Part shown: positions 52,302 through 60,292 of the stretch, piece by piece | How positions within the stretch are numbered: the stretch's first letter is position 1 | Layout of the letters: every line of letters begins with the position of its first letter | From: JAFDVL01 sp031409955 | GTDB taxonomy: Bacteria > Acidobacteriota > Blastocatellia > RBC074 | Direction of reading: 5' to 3' | Assembly (NCBI GenBank): GCA_031409955.1 | Contig: JANNYF010000158.1 | Span: 1 to 64,000, forward strand | Length of the DNA stretch: 64,000 bases | Notes under the pieces: generated by a model | What the model was told of the DNA's origin: nothing | Database searches by the model: none | What the model saw: only the letters and a program-made list of their open reading frames with translations | Translations under genes and position numbers: made by a program

Positions 52302-52303
52302 AA

Positions 52304-52474
52304 TTATGAGCGAGTTAAGCGCGCGCGTACCACCAACAAAACGCCTACGCCCAGCAATAAAAACGGTGTGTAACTTTGACCAATGTAATACGTATTCGTG
52401 TAATTCAGAACGAAAATCACAGCGGCAGCGACACAACAAATCAAGCCAATGATGCGAAAAATTTTGGGTGACAT
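52304..52474 (-). CDS. 56-residue membrane protein, paralogue of 52567-52845
   Basis: From ATG 52474 with GGAGGAG. Two hydrophobic helices: IFRIIGLICCVAAAVIFVLN and FLLLGVGVLLVVRARL, joined by TYYIGQSYTP. Its sequence matches the C-terminal half of the neighbouring 92-residue protein almost position by position. Role unknown. It lies between the ATPase and permease genes of a sugar importer and may be an accessory of it (inference). Confidence 0.72.
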   Translation of the reverse strand: MSPKIFRIIGLICCVAAAVIFVLNYTNTYYIGQSYTPFLLLGVGVLLVVRARLTRS

Positions 52475-52566
52475 AAAAAGCTCCTCCGGTAAATACTGAA
52501 AGCACAAGCTAAGCATCACAAAGTGTGAAAACAAGATGCGTTCAACTCGGCACTAATCGTGTATTT

Positions 52567-52845
52567 TTAGTCAGTCCCGTTAATAAGGCGTAGTTTATGA
52601 ATGTGGTATCGTGCCCTAACTATCAACAAAACGCCGACGCCAAACAATAAAAACGGCGTGTAAGAGGAACCAATATAGTAAGCACCTGTGTAAGTCAAAG
52701 CGAAGATACTGACAGCAGCGATGCAACAAATTACTCCTGAGATCAGGATAACCTTTGGATATTTGCGCAAGAAAAAGTAAAACACCGTCATCAAGAAAAA
52801 GTAAAACACCGTCCTGATGATTATTGCGATTGCGTCAGAAATCAT
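52567..52845 (-). CDS. 92-residue membrane protein in the sugar importer operon
   Basis: The ATG overlaps the rbsA-like stop by four bases (ATGA). It has an extra N-terminal hydrophobic helix, then the unit GVICCIAAVSIFALTYTGAY and FLLFGVGVLLIVRARY shared with the 56-residue neighbour. A 24-base tandem duplication (copies from 52768 and from 52792) makes the repeated TVFYFFLM/TVFYFFLR. I recognise no family. Confidence 0.7.
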   Translation of the reverse strand: MISDAIAIIIRTVFYFFLMTVFYFFLRKYPKVILISGVICCIAAVSIFALTYTGAYYIGSSYTPFLLFGVGVLLIVRARYHIHKLRLINGTD

Positions 52846-54350
52846 ACCTGACCCCCTTCTGAAACCGCCGCGTATTTCAGAATTTCTTCCTGCGTCGTTT
52901 CTTGGGCATTCAATTCGGCGACCAAGCGACCGCGCCGCAGCACCAAAATGCGATCTGCCATGCCGAGCAGTTCGGGCAAATCGGACGACACCATCACGAT
53001 GGCCGCGCCCGTTTCGGCGAGTTCGTTGATCTCGCGGTAAATTTCCGAGCGCGCGGCAACGTCTACGCCACGCGTGGGTTCGTCCAGCAAAAACACCTGG
53101 GTTTGGGCAAAGAGCCAGCGACCCAGCAAGACTTTTTGCTGATTGCCACCGCTCATCCGTCCGACCGTTTTCGTGGGCGAGGGCGGGCGAATATGCAGTT
53201 TCTCAATATAGTTCGTAGCGGCGGCGGTTTCGGCTTTACTTTGTAGCACACCGCTTTGCAACAAGGCTTTGACATTCGCCAGCGTCAAGTTTGTGGCGAG
53301 CGATAAATTCAAACACAAGCCCGTTCGCTTGCGGTCTTCGGTGAGCAAGCTCAAGCCATTGGCGACCGATTGATGCGGCGCTGCGTGCGGAATGGAGTTG
53401 CCGAGCAATTGGATTTCACCGCTTGTCGCGGGTTGTGTGCCGTAAATCGCTTCGACCAATTCGGTGCGGCCTGCGCCTGCTAATCCGGCAATGCCGACGA
53501 CTTCGCCCGCGCGGGCTTCAAAGCTGACGCTTTCAAATTTGGGCGGGCGGCTTAGGTTGCTCACGCGCAATTTTACCTCGCCAATGCGAGCGTTGCGTGG
53601 CGGAAAGATTTCTTTCAGTTCGCGCCCAGCCATGTGTTTGATGACCTCATCGGTTGTGATCGCGCCCCAGTGGCCGGAATACACGGCGCGTCCGTCGCGC
53701 AGGATCGTCACTTGATCGGCGATTTCGTCGAGTTCTTCGAGGCGATGCGAAATGTAAATCACCGCCAAGCCGCGTGCTTTCAAATCCCGAATCAGCCGAA
53801 ACAAATCTTCAACTTCGTGCGAGGTGAGCGAGGAAGTTGGCTCGTCCATCACGATCACTTTTTTGGCTTCGACGATGGCGCGCGTGATTTCGACCAATTG
53901 ACGTTTAGCGGTACTGAGATTGCTGACTTTCGCTTTCGGATTAAGCTTGAAGCCGTAGTCTTTCAGCAACGTGGCAGCTTTTTCATTGAGCGCTTTTTGA
54001 TTGATGAGGCCGAAGCGCGACGCGGGTTCGCGGCCTAAGAAAATGTTTTCGGCGACGGTCAAATGCGGCGCCAGCGAAAGCTCCTGATAAATCATCGCGA
54101 CGCCGTGTCGGAGCGAGTCAACCGGGTTGGCAATTTTGACGGTGGTTCCCTCAATGAGAATTTCGCCCGCATCAGGTTGATGCACGCCGGCGAGGATTTT
54201 CATCAAGGTAGATTTGCCTGCACCGTTTTCACCGAGCAGCGCCAACACTTCGCCTGCTGCGGCTGACAAGCTCACGTCCGTCAGCACGGTATTGCCAGCA
54301 AACGATTTGGTAATCCCGCGCATTTCGAGCGCAGTGTGGGGCGTCGGCAT
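52842..54350 (-). CDS. Sugar ABC transporter ATP-binding protein (RbsA-like)
   Basis: 502 residues with two ATPase domains: Walker A LLGENGAGKSTLMK near 37-50, signature/Walker B LSTAKRQLVEI and VIVMDEPTSSL; the second half has a degenerate P-loop (GIAGLAGAGRTELVEA) and MSGGNQQKVLLGRWL with LLDEPTRGVD, as usual in the RbsA/XylG group. It powers the importer with the RbsC-like permease. ATG 54350 has no clear ribosome site. Confidence 0.93.
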   Translation of the reverse strand: MPTPHTALEMRGITKSFAGNTVLTDVSLSAAAGEVLALLGENGAGKSTLMKILAGVHQPDAGEILIEGTTVKIANPVDSLRHGVAMIYQELSLAPHLTVAENIFLGREPASRFGLINQKALNEKAATLLKDYGFKLNPKAKVSNLSTAKRQLVEITRAIVEAKKVIVMDEPTSSLTSHEVEDLFRLIRDLKARGLAVIYISHRLEELDEIADQVTILRDGRAVYSGHWGAITTDEVIKHMAGRELKEIFPPRNARIGEVKLRVSNLSRPPKFESVSFEARAGEVVGIAGLAGAGRTELVEAIYGTQPATSGEIQLLGNSIPHAAPHQSVANGLSLLTEDRKRTGLCLNLSLATNLTLANVKALLQSGVLQSKAETAAATNYIEKLHIRPPSPTKTVGRMSGGNQQKVLLGRWLFAQTQVFLLDEPTRGVDVAARSEIYREINELAETGAAIVMVSSDLPELLGMADRILVLRRGRLVAELNAQETTQEEILKYAAVSEGGQV

Positions 54351-54392
54351 AGTTGATTGCGGAATGAAGAGTGCGGAATGCGGAATCAGTTG

Positions 54393-54476
54393 TAGCCGCG
54401 AATTAACGCGAATTTTCACGAATTATTTTTTATCTGAAAACCCAATTCGCGGTCATTCGCGTCAATTCGCGGCTGA
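54393..54476. repeat. Palindrome AGCCGCGAATT.. upstream of the RbsA-like gene
   Basis: AGCCGCGAATTAACGCGAAT at the left is matched by ATTCGCGTCAATTCGCGGCT at the right with an A/T-rich centre (~80 bp). It lies between the 49-residue gene and the rbsA-like start. Confidence 0.7.
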
Positions 54477-54482
54477 AAGTTT

Positions 54483-54632
54483 TTAGTGTTCGCTGCGATC
54501 TTTTTTGGCTTGCATATACACGATGAACCAAATCGAAAGCGCCACCGCCAGCACGAAAACGCCGCCGATTAAACCGCCAATGCCCAACGTAATCGCCGGT
54601 TGAAGTAATGATTCTAAATCCCCTGCAAACAT
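54483..54632 (-). CDS. 49-residue single-pass membrane protein
   Basis: ATG 54632 has a GAAAGGGA site and the frame ends in TAA at 54483. The product begins MFAGDLESLLQPAIT, has one Gly-rich hydrophobic helix (IGGLIGGVFVLAVALSIWFI) and a basic end (QAKKDRSEH). It has its own promoter (54687-54692). No family recognised. It stands between the binding-protein and ATPase genes of the sugar importer. Confidence 0.6.
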   Translation of the reverse strand: MFAGDLESLLQPAITLGIGGLIGGVFVLAVALSIWFIVYMQAKKDRSEH

Positions 54633-54686
54633 GAAATGAGTCCCTTTCTAAATTAGTCGCGCCAATCAGTCGAAATCGGCGGGCGG

Positions 54687-54716
54687 ATTATAACAGCAAG
54701 AAACGATTTCTTTGAA
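54687..54716 (-). promoter_or_regulatory. Promoter within the sugar importer region
   Basis: On the minus strand, TATAAT (54687-54692) has TTCAAA about 18 bases upstream. It would start transcription of the 49-residue gene, the ATPase, the small membrane proteins and the permease apart from the binding-protein gene. Confidence 0.5.
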
Positions 54717-54751
54717 CCCCAAACGCGAGATTGATGGGTGCGTCCGTTGAC

Positions 54752-55720
54752 TTACTTGCGGTCCTTAATCAGATTCTGAATCTTCGGCGTCTCAAGGTTG
54801 TCCTTCTTGACCAACTCCACGCCTGTGTCCAGGCGGCGTTCGACGGGTTTGCCTGCTTTTTGGTTCAGCGCTGCTTTGACGCCTTCGTAACCCATTTTGT
54901 ACGGGTCTTGCACGACCAGCGAATCAATGATGCCCGCTTTGACAGCGGCAATTAAATCCGGGCTGGAATCAAAGCCGACGATTTTGATGTAGCCCGCTAC
55001 GCCTTTGGCTTTGGCCGCATTGAAAACGCCTACTGCCGAAGATTCGTTCGAGGCGAAGAAGCCGTTGAGGTCAGGGTTCTTAGTCAAAATATCCATCGCC
55101 GTGTTGAGCGATTTCGCGCGGTCGGCATCGCCGTACTGAAAATCTACGACCTTGATGTTGGGAAATTTCTGGATCGTTTCCCGAAATCCGTCCTCGCGCT
55201 CATCGGTCGAAACCGAGCCTTTTTTGACGCCCAGAATCGCAACTTTGCCTTTGCCGTTCAGCACCTCGCCCATTCGTTCCGCCGCGATCACACCGCCTTT
55301 GCGATTGTCGGTGGAAATGTACGCCGCGTAGTCTTCCCAGTTGAGGCCGGAATCAATAATCACGACGGGGATGCCAGCGGCTTTGGCTTTTTTCGCGGGC
55401 GTGACCAATGCGTCGCCGCTGGATGGAGCCAGCACGATGCCGTCCACTTGTTTGTTGACGAAATCTTCGACGATGTTGATTTGTCCGGTGTAGTCCGTTT
55501 CCACCGCCGGGCCTTTCCACAGAATTTCTGCACCGAATTCCTGTCCGGCAGCATCGGCTCCGGCTTTGATGGATAGCCAGAAATTGTGCGAAACACCTTT
55601 CGGAATCACGGCAATCTTGGGTTTGCCGCTTTTGCCGGAATCTGCGTTATTGCAGGAAAGCGCGACGAGACAAAGGGAGAGAGCAAGGGAGAGAGGGAGA
55701 AGGTGCTTGAGTAATTTCAT
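54752..55720 (-). CDS. Sugar ABC transporter substrate-binding lipoprotein (RbsB-like)
   Basis: 322 residues. Type II signal peptide LSLALSLCLVALSC with lipid on Cys near 24. Periplasmic-binding fold: KIAVIPKGVSHNFWLSIKAG, VDGIVLAPSSGDALVTPAKK, VVIIDSGLNWEDYAAYISTD, NGFFASNESSAVGVFNAAKA, VVQDPYKMGYEGVKAAL. Typical of ribose/galactose/xylitol binders. It is first in the importer gene set; a large palindrome lies just upstream. Confidence 0.92.
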   Translation of the reverse strand: MKLLKHLLPLSLALSLCLVALSCNNADSGKSGKPKIAVIPKGVSHNFWLSIKAGADAAGQEFGAEILWKGPAVETDYTGQINIVEDFVNKQVDGIVLAPSSGDALVTPAKKAKAAGIPVVIIDSGLNWEDYAAYISTDNRKGGVIAAERMGEVLNGKGKVAILGVKKGSVSTDEREDGFRETIQKFPNIKVVDFQYGDADRAKSLNTAMDILTKNPDLNGFFASNESSAVGVFNAAKAKGVAGYIKIVGFDSSPDLIAAVKAGIIDSLVVQDPYKMGYEGVKAALNQKAGKPVERRLDTGVELVKKDNLETPKIQNLIKDRK

Positions 55721-55737
55721 AGTTTTGATGGGGAGAA

Positions 55738-55846
55738 GAGAAACTACGAAACAGACGAAAATAACGAAATTCACGAAAAGAATTTGACAGTGGTAGGATC
55801 GGAGTTTTCGTCTGTTTTGTTATTTTCGTCTGTTTCGTAATCTCAA
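55738..55846. repeat. Large hairpin repeat, GAAACAGACG family, copy 2
   Basis: Left arm CTACGAAACAGACG..AAAATAACGAAA and right arm TTATTTTCGTCTG..TTTCGTAATCTC. Related to the element at 14885-14990. It occupies the gap between the zinc dehydrogenase and the RbsB-like gene. Confidence 0.75.
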
Positions 55847-55849
55847 AAA

Positions 55850-56995
55850 TTAGTTGTCAAATACAGCTACACCTTTGATGTAGCCTTTGTCGAAACGATC
55901 TTGCGTAAACGCTTGCGGCACGCTTTCGAGCGAAGCATATTGATGCGTGATAAAGCGCGAAACGTCAATCAATCCGCTGCTCAGCAAGTCCAATGCTTTT
56001 GCCGGTGTGACGGGCTTGCCAATGGCATCCAGCGCGCCCGACGCGCCGCCGGGACAGATGATCGTTGGCTCTAAAAACTGGACGCTATTCATCACACCTA
56101 AATCCACGCCGAAGTGTCCGTGTCCATACAGCATCAACGTGCCTTGTTTGCGTAATACGCCGGGAATGTTTGGGAAAAGCTGCGCGACGCCAGCCGATTC
56201 GATCAAATACTGGACGCGTTCGCCGTGCGTCAAGTCTTGCACGGCGGCGATTAAATCGGTCGTCGTCGGATCAATCGTGGTTGCGCCGTAATCTGCCGCC
56301 AACTTGCGCCGCTCTGCATTCGGCTCGCTCACAATCAATTGCTTCGTATAGCCAATGACATTGCGCAAATATTGCGTGAACAACAACCCGGCTGGCCCTG
56401 CGCCGCAAATCAAGACAGCGTTAATGGGTCGTTCGCTGCCAAACGTATACCGCGCCGAAGTTTTCAACTGCAATTGCGACGCGTGCAGGATGCAGCCGAG
56501 CGGTTCGCTGAGCGCGGCTTCCCGCATTGGCAAGTCGCTTTCGATGCGAATCGCGTTGACCGCAGGTACGGCGATGAATTCTGCCAATGCGCCTTGATTG
56601 CCCGTGATGCCGTGTTCTTTGTACTGCAAACATTGGTGACTGTCGCCACTCAGACAATATTCGCACCATTGATTTCGACTCAACGCGCGACTGCTGCAAT
56701 TGATGCCTTGATCCACAATGACGCGGTCGCCGATGCGCAAATCGCGCACGTCGGAGCCAACTTCAACCACCGTGCCGCAAAACTCGTGACCGAGAATTTG
56801 CGCTTGCTCGCTCAGCGGAATGCGTCGCCCGGCTACGTCGAAATTGTAATTCGCGTTGCCTTCGTAAATGTGAAAGTCTGTGCCGCACAACCCGACCGCG
56901 CCGACTTGCACCGCGATTTCGTGCGGTCGAACGCCGGGTTGCGAAATGTCGCGCAACTCCATTTTTGCAGCTTCGTAAACGGCTAGTGCTTTCAT
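55850..56995 (-). CDS. Zinc-binding alcohol/sorbitol dehydrogenase family protein
   Basis: 381 residues from ATG 56995; no clear ribosome site, and an in-frame ATG at 57046 is the alternative. Catalytic zinc residues in VGLCGTDFH (Cys ~38) and GHEFCGTVVEVG; a structural-zinc-like Cys cluster CEYCLSGDSHQC; the NAD-binding Rossmann part AVLICGAGPAGLLFTQY. It probably oxidises a sugar alcohol or sugar, in keeping with the importer and xylulokinase (inference). Confidence 0.87.
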   Translation of the reverse strand: MKALAVYEAAKMELRDISQPGVRPHEIAVQVGAVGLCGTDFHIYEGNANYNFDVAGRRIPLSEQAQILGHEFCGTVVEVGSDVRDLRIGDRVIVDQGINCSSRALSRNQWCEYCLSGDSHQCLQYKEHGITGNQGALAEFIAVPAVNAIRIESDLPMREAALSEPLGCILHASQLQLKTSARYTFGSERPINAVLICGAGPAGLLFTQYLRNVIGYTKQLIVSEPNAERRKLAADYGATTIDPTTTDLIAAVQDLTHGERVQYLIESAGVAQLFPNIPGVLRKQGTLMLYGHGHFGVDLGVMNSVQFLEPTIICPGGASGALDAIGKPVTPAKALDLLSSGLIDVSRFITHQYASLESVPQAFTQDRFDKGYIKGVAVFDN

Positions 56996-57079
56996 CGGCG
57001 ATGGTTGTAAACTGTCATCGCGCCGGGCTTCTTTTACGAAGCGCATGGCGTTAGCAAACGCAAACTGAAAATCAAATGT

Positions 57080-57312
57080 AATTAGCCAGCCCGATTCATC
57101 GGGCTTTCCCGTAGGGCAAGTAGGCCAGCCGTTGGACGGCTGGTGGCAAGCACGACAAAGGGCGTTTCAACGTCCTTCTAGGCAAATCGGCTTAAGCCCT
57201 GACAACAAGCCCGTTCAAACGGGCTGAGGGAATAACCCCTCTCGTTACCAGCCGTCCAACGGCTGGTCTACTTGCCGCTGACGCGGGAAGCCGCGTGAAC
57301 GCGGCTGAGTAG
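57080..57312. repeat. Composite palindromic repeat block upstream of the zinc dehydrogenase
   Basis: The 346-base gap holds several short hairpins: AGCCCGATTCATCGGGCT (57090-57107), CCAGCCGTTGGACGGCTGG (57125-57143) with a partner CCAGCCGTCCAACGGCTGG near 57250-57268, AAGCCCGTTCAAACGGGCT near 57209-57227, and GCCGCGTGAACGCGGC near 57291-57306. ACAAGTAGG..-type flanks also pair across the block. No open frame is credible inside. Confidence 0.75.
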
Positions 57313-57341
57313 TACAATCAAATACCTGCTTGATTAAAACT

Positions 57342-57584
57342 ATGCCACGTAAAAAACAAACCGCGCCAACTTTTGCGCTTTGCTTATTTGAAGATGAACA
57401 AGGAGACTCACTCACCCGTCATAAAATTTACCGTCTCCTGCCGGATGCCAAAGCCGAAGCGCACGGCTATTTGCGGCTCATTGACGATTCGGGCGAAGAT
57501 TATTTGTACTCAGCCAAGTTTTTCAAAACCATGTCGCTGCCAGTTGAAATTGAACAAGCCATTTTGGAATCAATCGCCGCGTAA
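57342..57584 (+). CDS. Small hypothetical protein, 80 residues
   Basis: From ATG 57342 (a TTG at 57330 is in frame). The N-terminus is basic (MPRKKQTAPTFALCLF) and the body alternates strand and helix (LTRHKIYRLLPDAKAEAHGY, SLPVEIEQAILESIAA). No named family that I recognise; the ending resembles small conserved cyanobacterial/acidobacterial unknowns. It converges on the epimerase gene with zero bases between the two stops. A TACAAT -10-like box is at 57313-57318. Confidence 0.65.
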   Translation: MPRKKQTAPTFALCLFEDEQGDSLTRHKIYRLLPDAKAEAHGYLRLIDDSGEDYLYSAKFFKTMSLPVEIEQAILESIAA

Positions 57585-58568
57585 CTACACCTCCAAATCC
57601 GCCGTGTCCAATCGTCCTTCGGAATGCAGCAAGCGAAACCGCGCAATCGTATCCTGGACGCCTTGTGCCAACGATGTATGCGGAAGCTCACCGAGCGCTG
57701 CAATGATCGCCGCATCGCTCAACTCCGCTGGAATTGGCATCACAAGATCGGCTTGCGTAATCGTACCTTTCGCCGCTGGGACTTCTTTTTCAATCGCTGT
57801 GATGATGTCGGCAACGGCTGCGGTTTCGCCGTGCAAATTGAAGGCGAATGCGCCTGCTTGGTCTGCATCGGCGGAGCGAATAAACGCATCGGCGCAATCC
57901 GCTGCATACAGAAAATCGGTGCGTCCGCCGAAGCGAATGTGAAACGGACGCCCAACCACCGCGGCTTTCATCGCTTTGGTAGGATCAGACGTGACGCCGA
58001 AATCGCGGCCCGTGCCGTACACCGTGAGCGGGCGCAAGCCGATGCTGCTGATGCCGTTGTCCTGAAAGTAAATGCGCGCATTGTCTTCGTTGCAGCGTTT
58101 GAACGCGCCGTAATGCGTCCCGGTGTTGCCGGCCTTGTCTTCGGTTTGCGGCGCGTCGTCATCCGTTGCGCCAAACACAGCGGCGGAACTGGCATACGCG
58201 ATCTGTTTGATTTGCCCGCCAGAATGCAGCGCCGCCTCGAACACATTGATCGTGCCGATGACATTGATCATTGCGCCCAAACGCGGATTGGCTTTGCAGG
58301 TGGGAACCTGCACGCCCGCGAGGTGGATGATGTGCGTGATGCCGTGTTGTTCGATGATGGGCGGCAGCGTGTGGGCGTCGGTGATGTCGCCCGCCACAAA
58401 CGAAGTCTGTTCGATTTCGTCCTCGTCCATAATCAAGCGCAAGCGGCGTGGGTCGGCGCTTTGGTCGAACATCACCACATTGCCTGCGTTGGTGGCGAGC
58501 AATCGTTTGACGGTCCACGCCCCGATAAAGCCGTGCGCTCCGGTAATTAAATAGTTTTTCGCGTTCAT
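57585..58568 (-). CDS. NAD-dependent epimerase/dehydratase family protein
   Basis: 327 residues. Extended SDR: NAD-binding LITGAHGFIGAWTVKRLL near residues 7-24, HLAGVQVP, and the active-site YGAFK (Tyr ~152) with the upstream Ser in ASSAAVFG. Similar to UDP-glucose 4-epimerase or sugar-acid dehydrogenases. It may act on the sugar handled by the downstream importer and zinc dehydrogenase or in glycan making; the sequence alone does not say. Confidence 0.85.
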   Translation of the reverse strand: MNAKNYLITGAHGFIGAWTVKRLLATNAGNVVMFDQSADPRRLRLIMDEDEIEQTSFVAGDITDAHTLPPIIEQHGITHIIHLAGVQVPTCKANPRLGAMINVIGTINVFEAALHSGGQIKQIAYASSAAVFGATDDDAPQTEDKAGNTGTHYGAFKRCNEDNARIYFQDNGISSIGLRPLTVYGTGRDFGVTSDPTKAMKAAVVGRPFHIRFGGRTDFLYAADCADAFIRSADADQAGAFAFNLHGETAAVADIITAIEKEVPAAKGTITQADLVMPIPAELSDAAIIAALGELPHTSLAQGVQDTIARFRLLHSEGRLDTADLEV

Positions 58569-58829
58569 GTTGAGTGCTTTGCGTGCTTGTGATTTTCAGA
58601 TGAGCGCGAATGATACCTTGTCGCTTTCAGGCTGTCACGCGAGTTGGCTCGCAATTGAACTGACCACTGGAATTTTATCCACTGGGTGAGGGCAGGTTGG
58701 CGAAGTGTTTAGACACGGCAAAGCTCTGTGTGCGAATCACTATTGGCGCGGCGAAATTGCCATGCTATGCTGCGCCCGTCGTGAGCAAAATTCGGCCTCG
58801 TGCCGTGAAAGTCTTTTGGGCTTCTATAC

Positions 58830-59288
58830 TCACGACTTTTTCTTTTTGCGCCCGCTTCCGCCGAATCGTTCTTCGAGTATGAGCGGGCGTTGTGCTGTGA
58901 AGTAAGTCCCATGAGCCGGGCCAAAATCGTGATCGTGAATCTCGCCGATTTGCGGCCACATCATCTTCAGGAACCTATCCTCCCGAATCTCTTCTCCCGT
59001 CATTGGATGTCGGCGCACCTCATAAAACCGCTGTACCGCCCACAGAAAATAATCCACCGCTTGCAGGCAAACCGTTTCTTTGGGGTTGGAGATGGTGATG
59101 CCCCAAGCCTCGCCGCCACCTCTGGAAAAGCCGAACTTCTGCTCGAAGTCACGTTCGGCATGCTCAAGGGCGGCGCGAATGGCTTGGTTGCGATCTTTTG
59201 CCCCACGCTTGGCGACACAGACTTCATAGCGGTCGGCTAGGCGATGGAACTTGGTGCAGAACGAACGGGGTATGGATTTCAGCTTCCG
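58830..59288 (-). pseudogene. DUF3800 protein remnant (C-terminal half)
   Basis: The open frame from 59288 down to the stop at 58830 translates through a conserved-looking stretch: HRLADRYEVCVAKRG, FEQKFGFSRGGGEAWGITIS, NPKETVCLQAVDYFLWAVQR, then WPQIGEIHDHDF and YFTAQRPLILEER, as in DUF3800 proteins. There is a TAA in the same frame just upstream (59289-59291) and no ATG, only a GTG at 59057 that would give a 75-residue tail. Its first ~65 bases overlap the end of vsr. It is best read as a decayed gene cut at its 5' end. Confidence 0.65.
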
Positions 59289-59790
59289 TTAGACACAAAG
59301 CCCGCTGAATCCGTCGAACGCACACGTCAGCTCGCTTGGTAAGATCGTGCTCCCATATTCGGACAACCCGCCACCCCGCTTTTCTTAGTAAGCGGTTGAC
59401 CAGCCGGTCACGCACTTTGTTTCCTTTGAGTTTCTTCTCCCAGAATTCGCGGTTGTTCGCTGGTAGGTTCGAATGTTTTGGGCATCTGTGCCAGAAACAG
59501 CCATCCACAAAAATCACCGTGCGTTGGCTAAGGAAAACGAAGTCAGGACGCACAAAGGGTTGAGCACGGGTTTGAGTTGCAGGACGAGAAATGTTTTGTG
59601 ATTTCTGCCGGATTGATTTCTTCCCTTTGATGCGTAAGTCACCGAGCTTTAACTTCAAATGCCTCCGCCAGCCGACAATGCGATGCCGCCGAAGTAGCTT
59701 TGCCAACGCAAGCTCTGTGTCGCGATTTCCACGCCCGCGAATACGCGACATGACTTCTGAGCGCTTGGCTGGGGTGAACACATCAGGCAT
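59224..59790 (-). CDS. vsr: Very short patch repair endonuclease (Vsr)
   Basis: 188 residues from ATG 59790. Start DVFTPAKRSEVMSRIRGRGN, catalytic Asp in FVRPDFVF, VIFVDGCFWHRCPKH with zinc/catalytic residues, then FWEKKLKGNKVRDRLV and GWRVVRIWEHDL. It nicks beside T:G mismatches left by deamination of 5-methylcytosine. An insert of ~28 residues (GKKSIRQKSQNISRPATQTR region) lies between the usual first strand and the PDF motif. It overlaps the upstream nuclease gene by 8 bases. A dcm-like partner is at the right edge. Confidence 0.9.
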   Translation of the reverse strand: MPDVFTPAKRSEVMSRIRGRGNRDTELALAKLLRRHRIVGWRRHLKLKLGDLRIKGKKSIRQKSQNISRPATQTRAQPFVRPDFVFLSQRTVIFVDGCFWHRCPKHSNLPANNREFWEKKLKGNKVRDRLVNRLLRKAGWRVVRIWEHDLTKRADVCVRRIQRALCLTEAEIHTPFVLHQVPSPSRPL

Positions 59791-60292
59791 CGGCAATCTT
59801 TTCGGCGTTAAAGACAGCAGTGGCAGCAGCAAGCGCACGCCCAGAGATGGCGACATACCACGCGTTCATGCGCTTGTCCCAGGAGCGGACTTCGCGAAAG
59901 GCGGCCCACGTAAGCTGATGGATGGATTCCAGCCCCCAGCTTTCTGAAAGGCGCACGATCAACAAATATTCGAATAGCTGTTTATCGGCGTCTTGCGTGT
60001 CGGGATAGATAGTTCCGGTTTTCTTGGCGTTGCAAACTGTCTTGATGGAGTAGCGGTCGCCATCGCGGGAAAGTGCATCCACATTCTTAGTTCCTGTTGG
60101 AGCCAATTGCAGGGCTGGACGCCCAGATGTGGTTTTGAAATGAGTGATGGCAAGTTGTTCTCCCACCTGCCCGACGGAGAAGGCGATCTGCCGCTTGCGC
60201 ATTTCGACGTCCAAACCAGCACGCAACAGCAACAACCGGCTATCCGTCATTGAGCCGAGAAATTCATTTAGGTTGACATCATTCTTTTCCAC
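59783..60292 (-). CDS. Putative PD-(D/E)XK-type restriction nuclease (DUF6998-like)
   Basis: 169 residues. The segment VGQVGEQLAITHFKTTSGRP, then TKNVDALSRDGDRYSIKTV gives a Glu, an Asp and a xK in the spacing of the PD-(D/E)XK fold. Later helices include LIVRLSESWGLESIHQLTWA. I assign it as a nuclease by motif and by its place between a response regulator and vsr; the target sequence is unknown. It overlaps the response regulator gene by 14 bases. Confidence 0.65.
   Translation of the reverse strand: MEKNDVNLNEFLGSMTDSRLLLLRAGLDVEMRKRQIAFSVGQVGEQLAITHFKTTSGRPALQLAPTGTKNVDALSRDGDRYSIKTVCNAKKTGTIYPDTQDADKQLFEYLLIVRLSESWGLESIHQLTWAAFREVRSWDKRMNAWYVAISGRALAAATAVFNAEKIADA

Noticed and set aside
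57624..58550. 308-codon plus-strand frame opposite the epimerase gene
   Set aside because: Antisense shadow of an intact SDR gene, no ribosome site.
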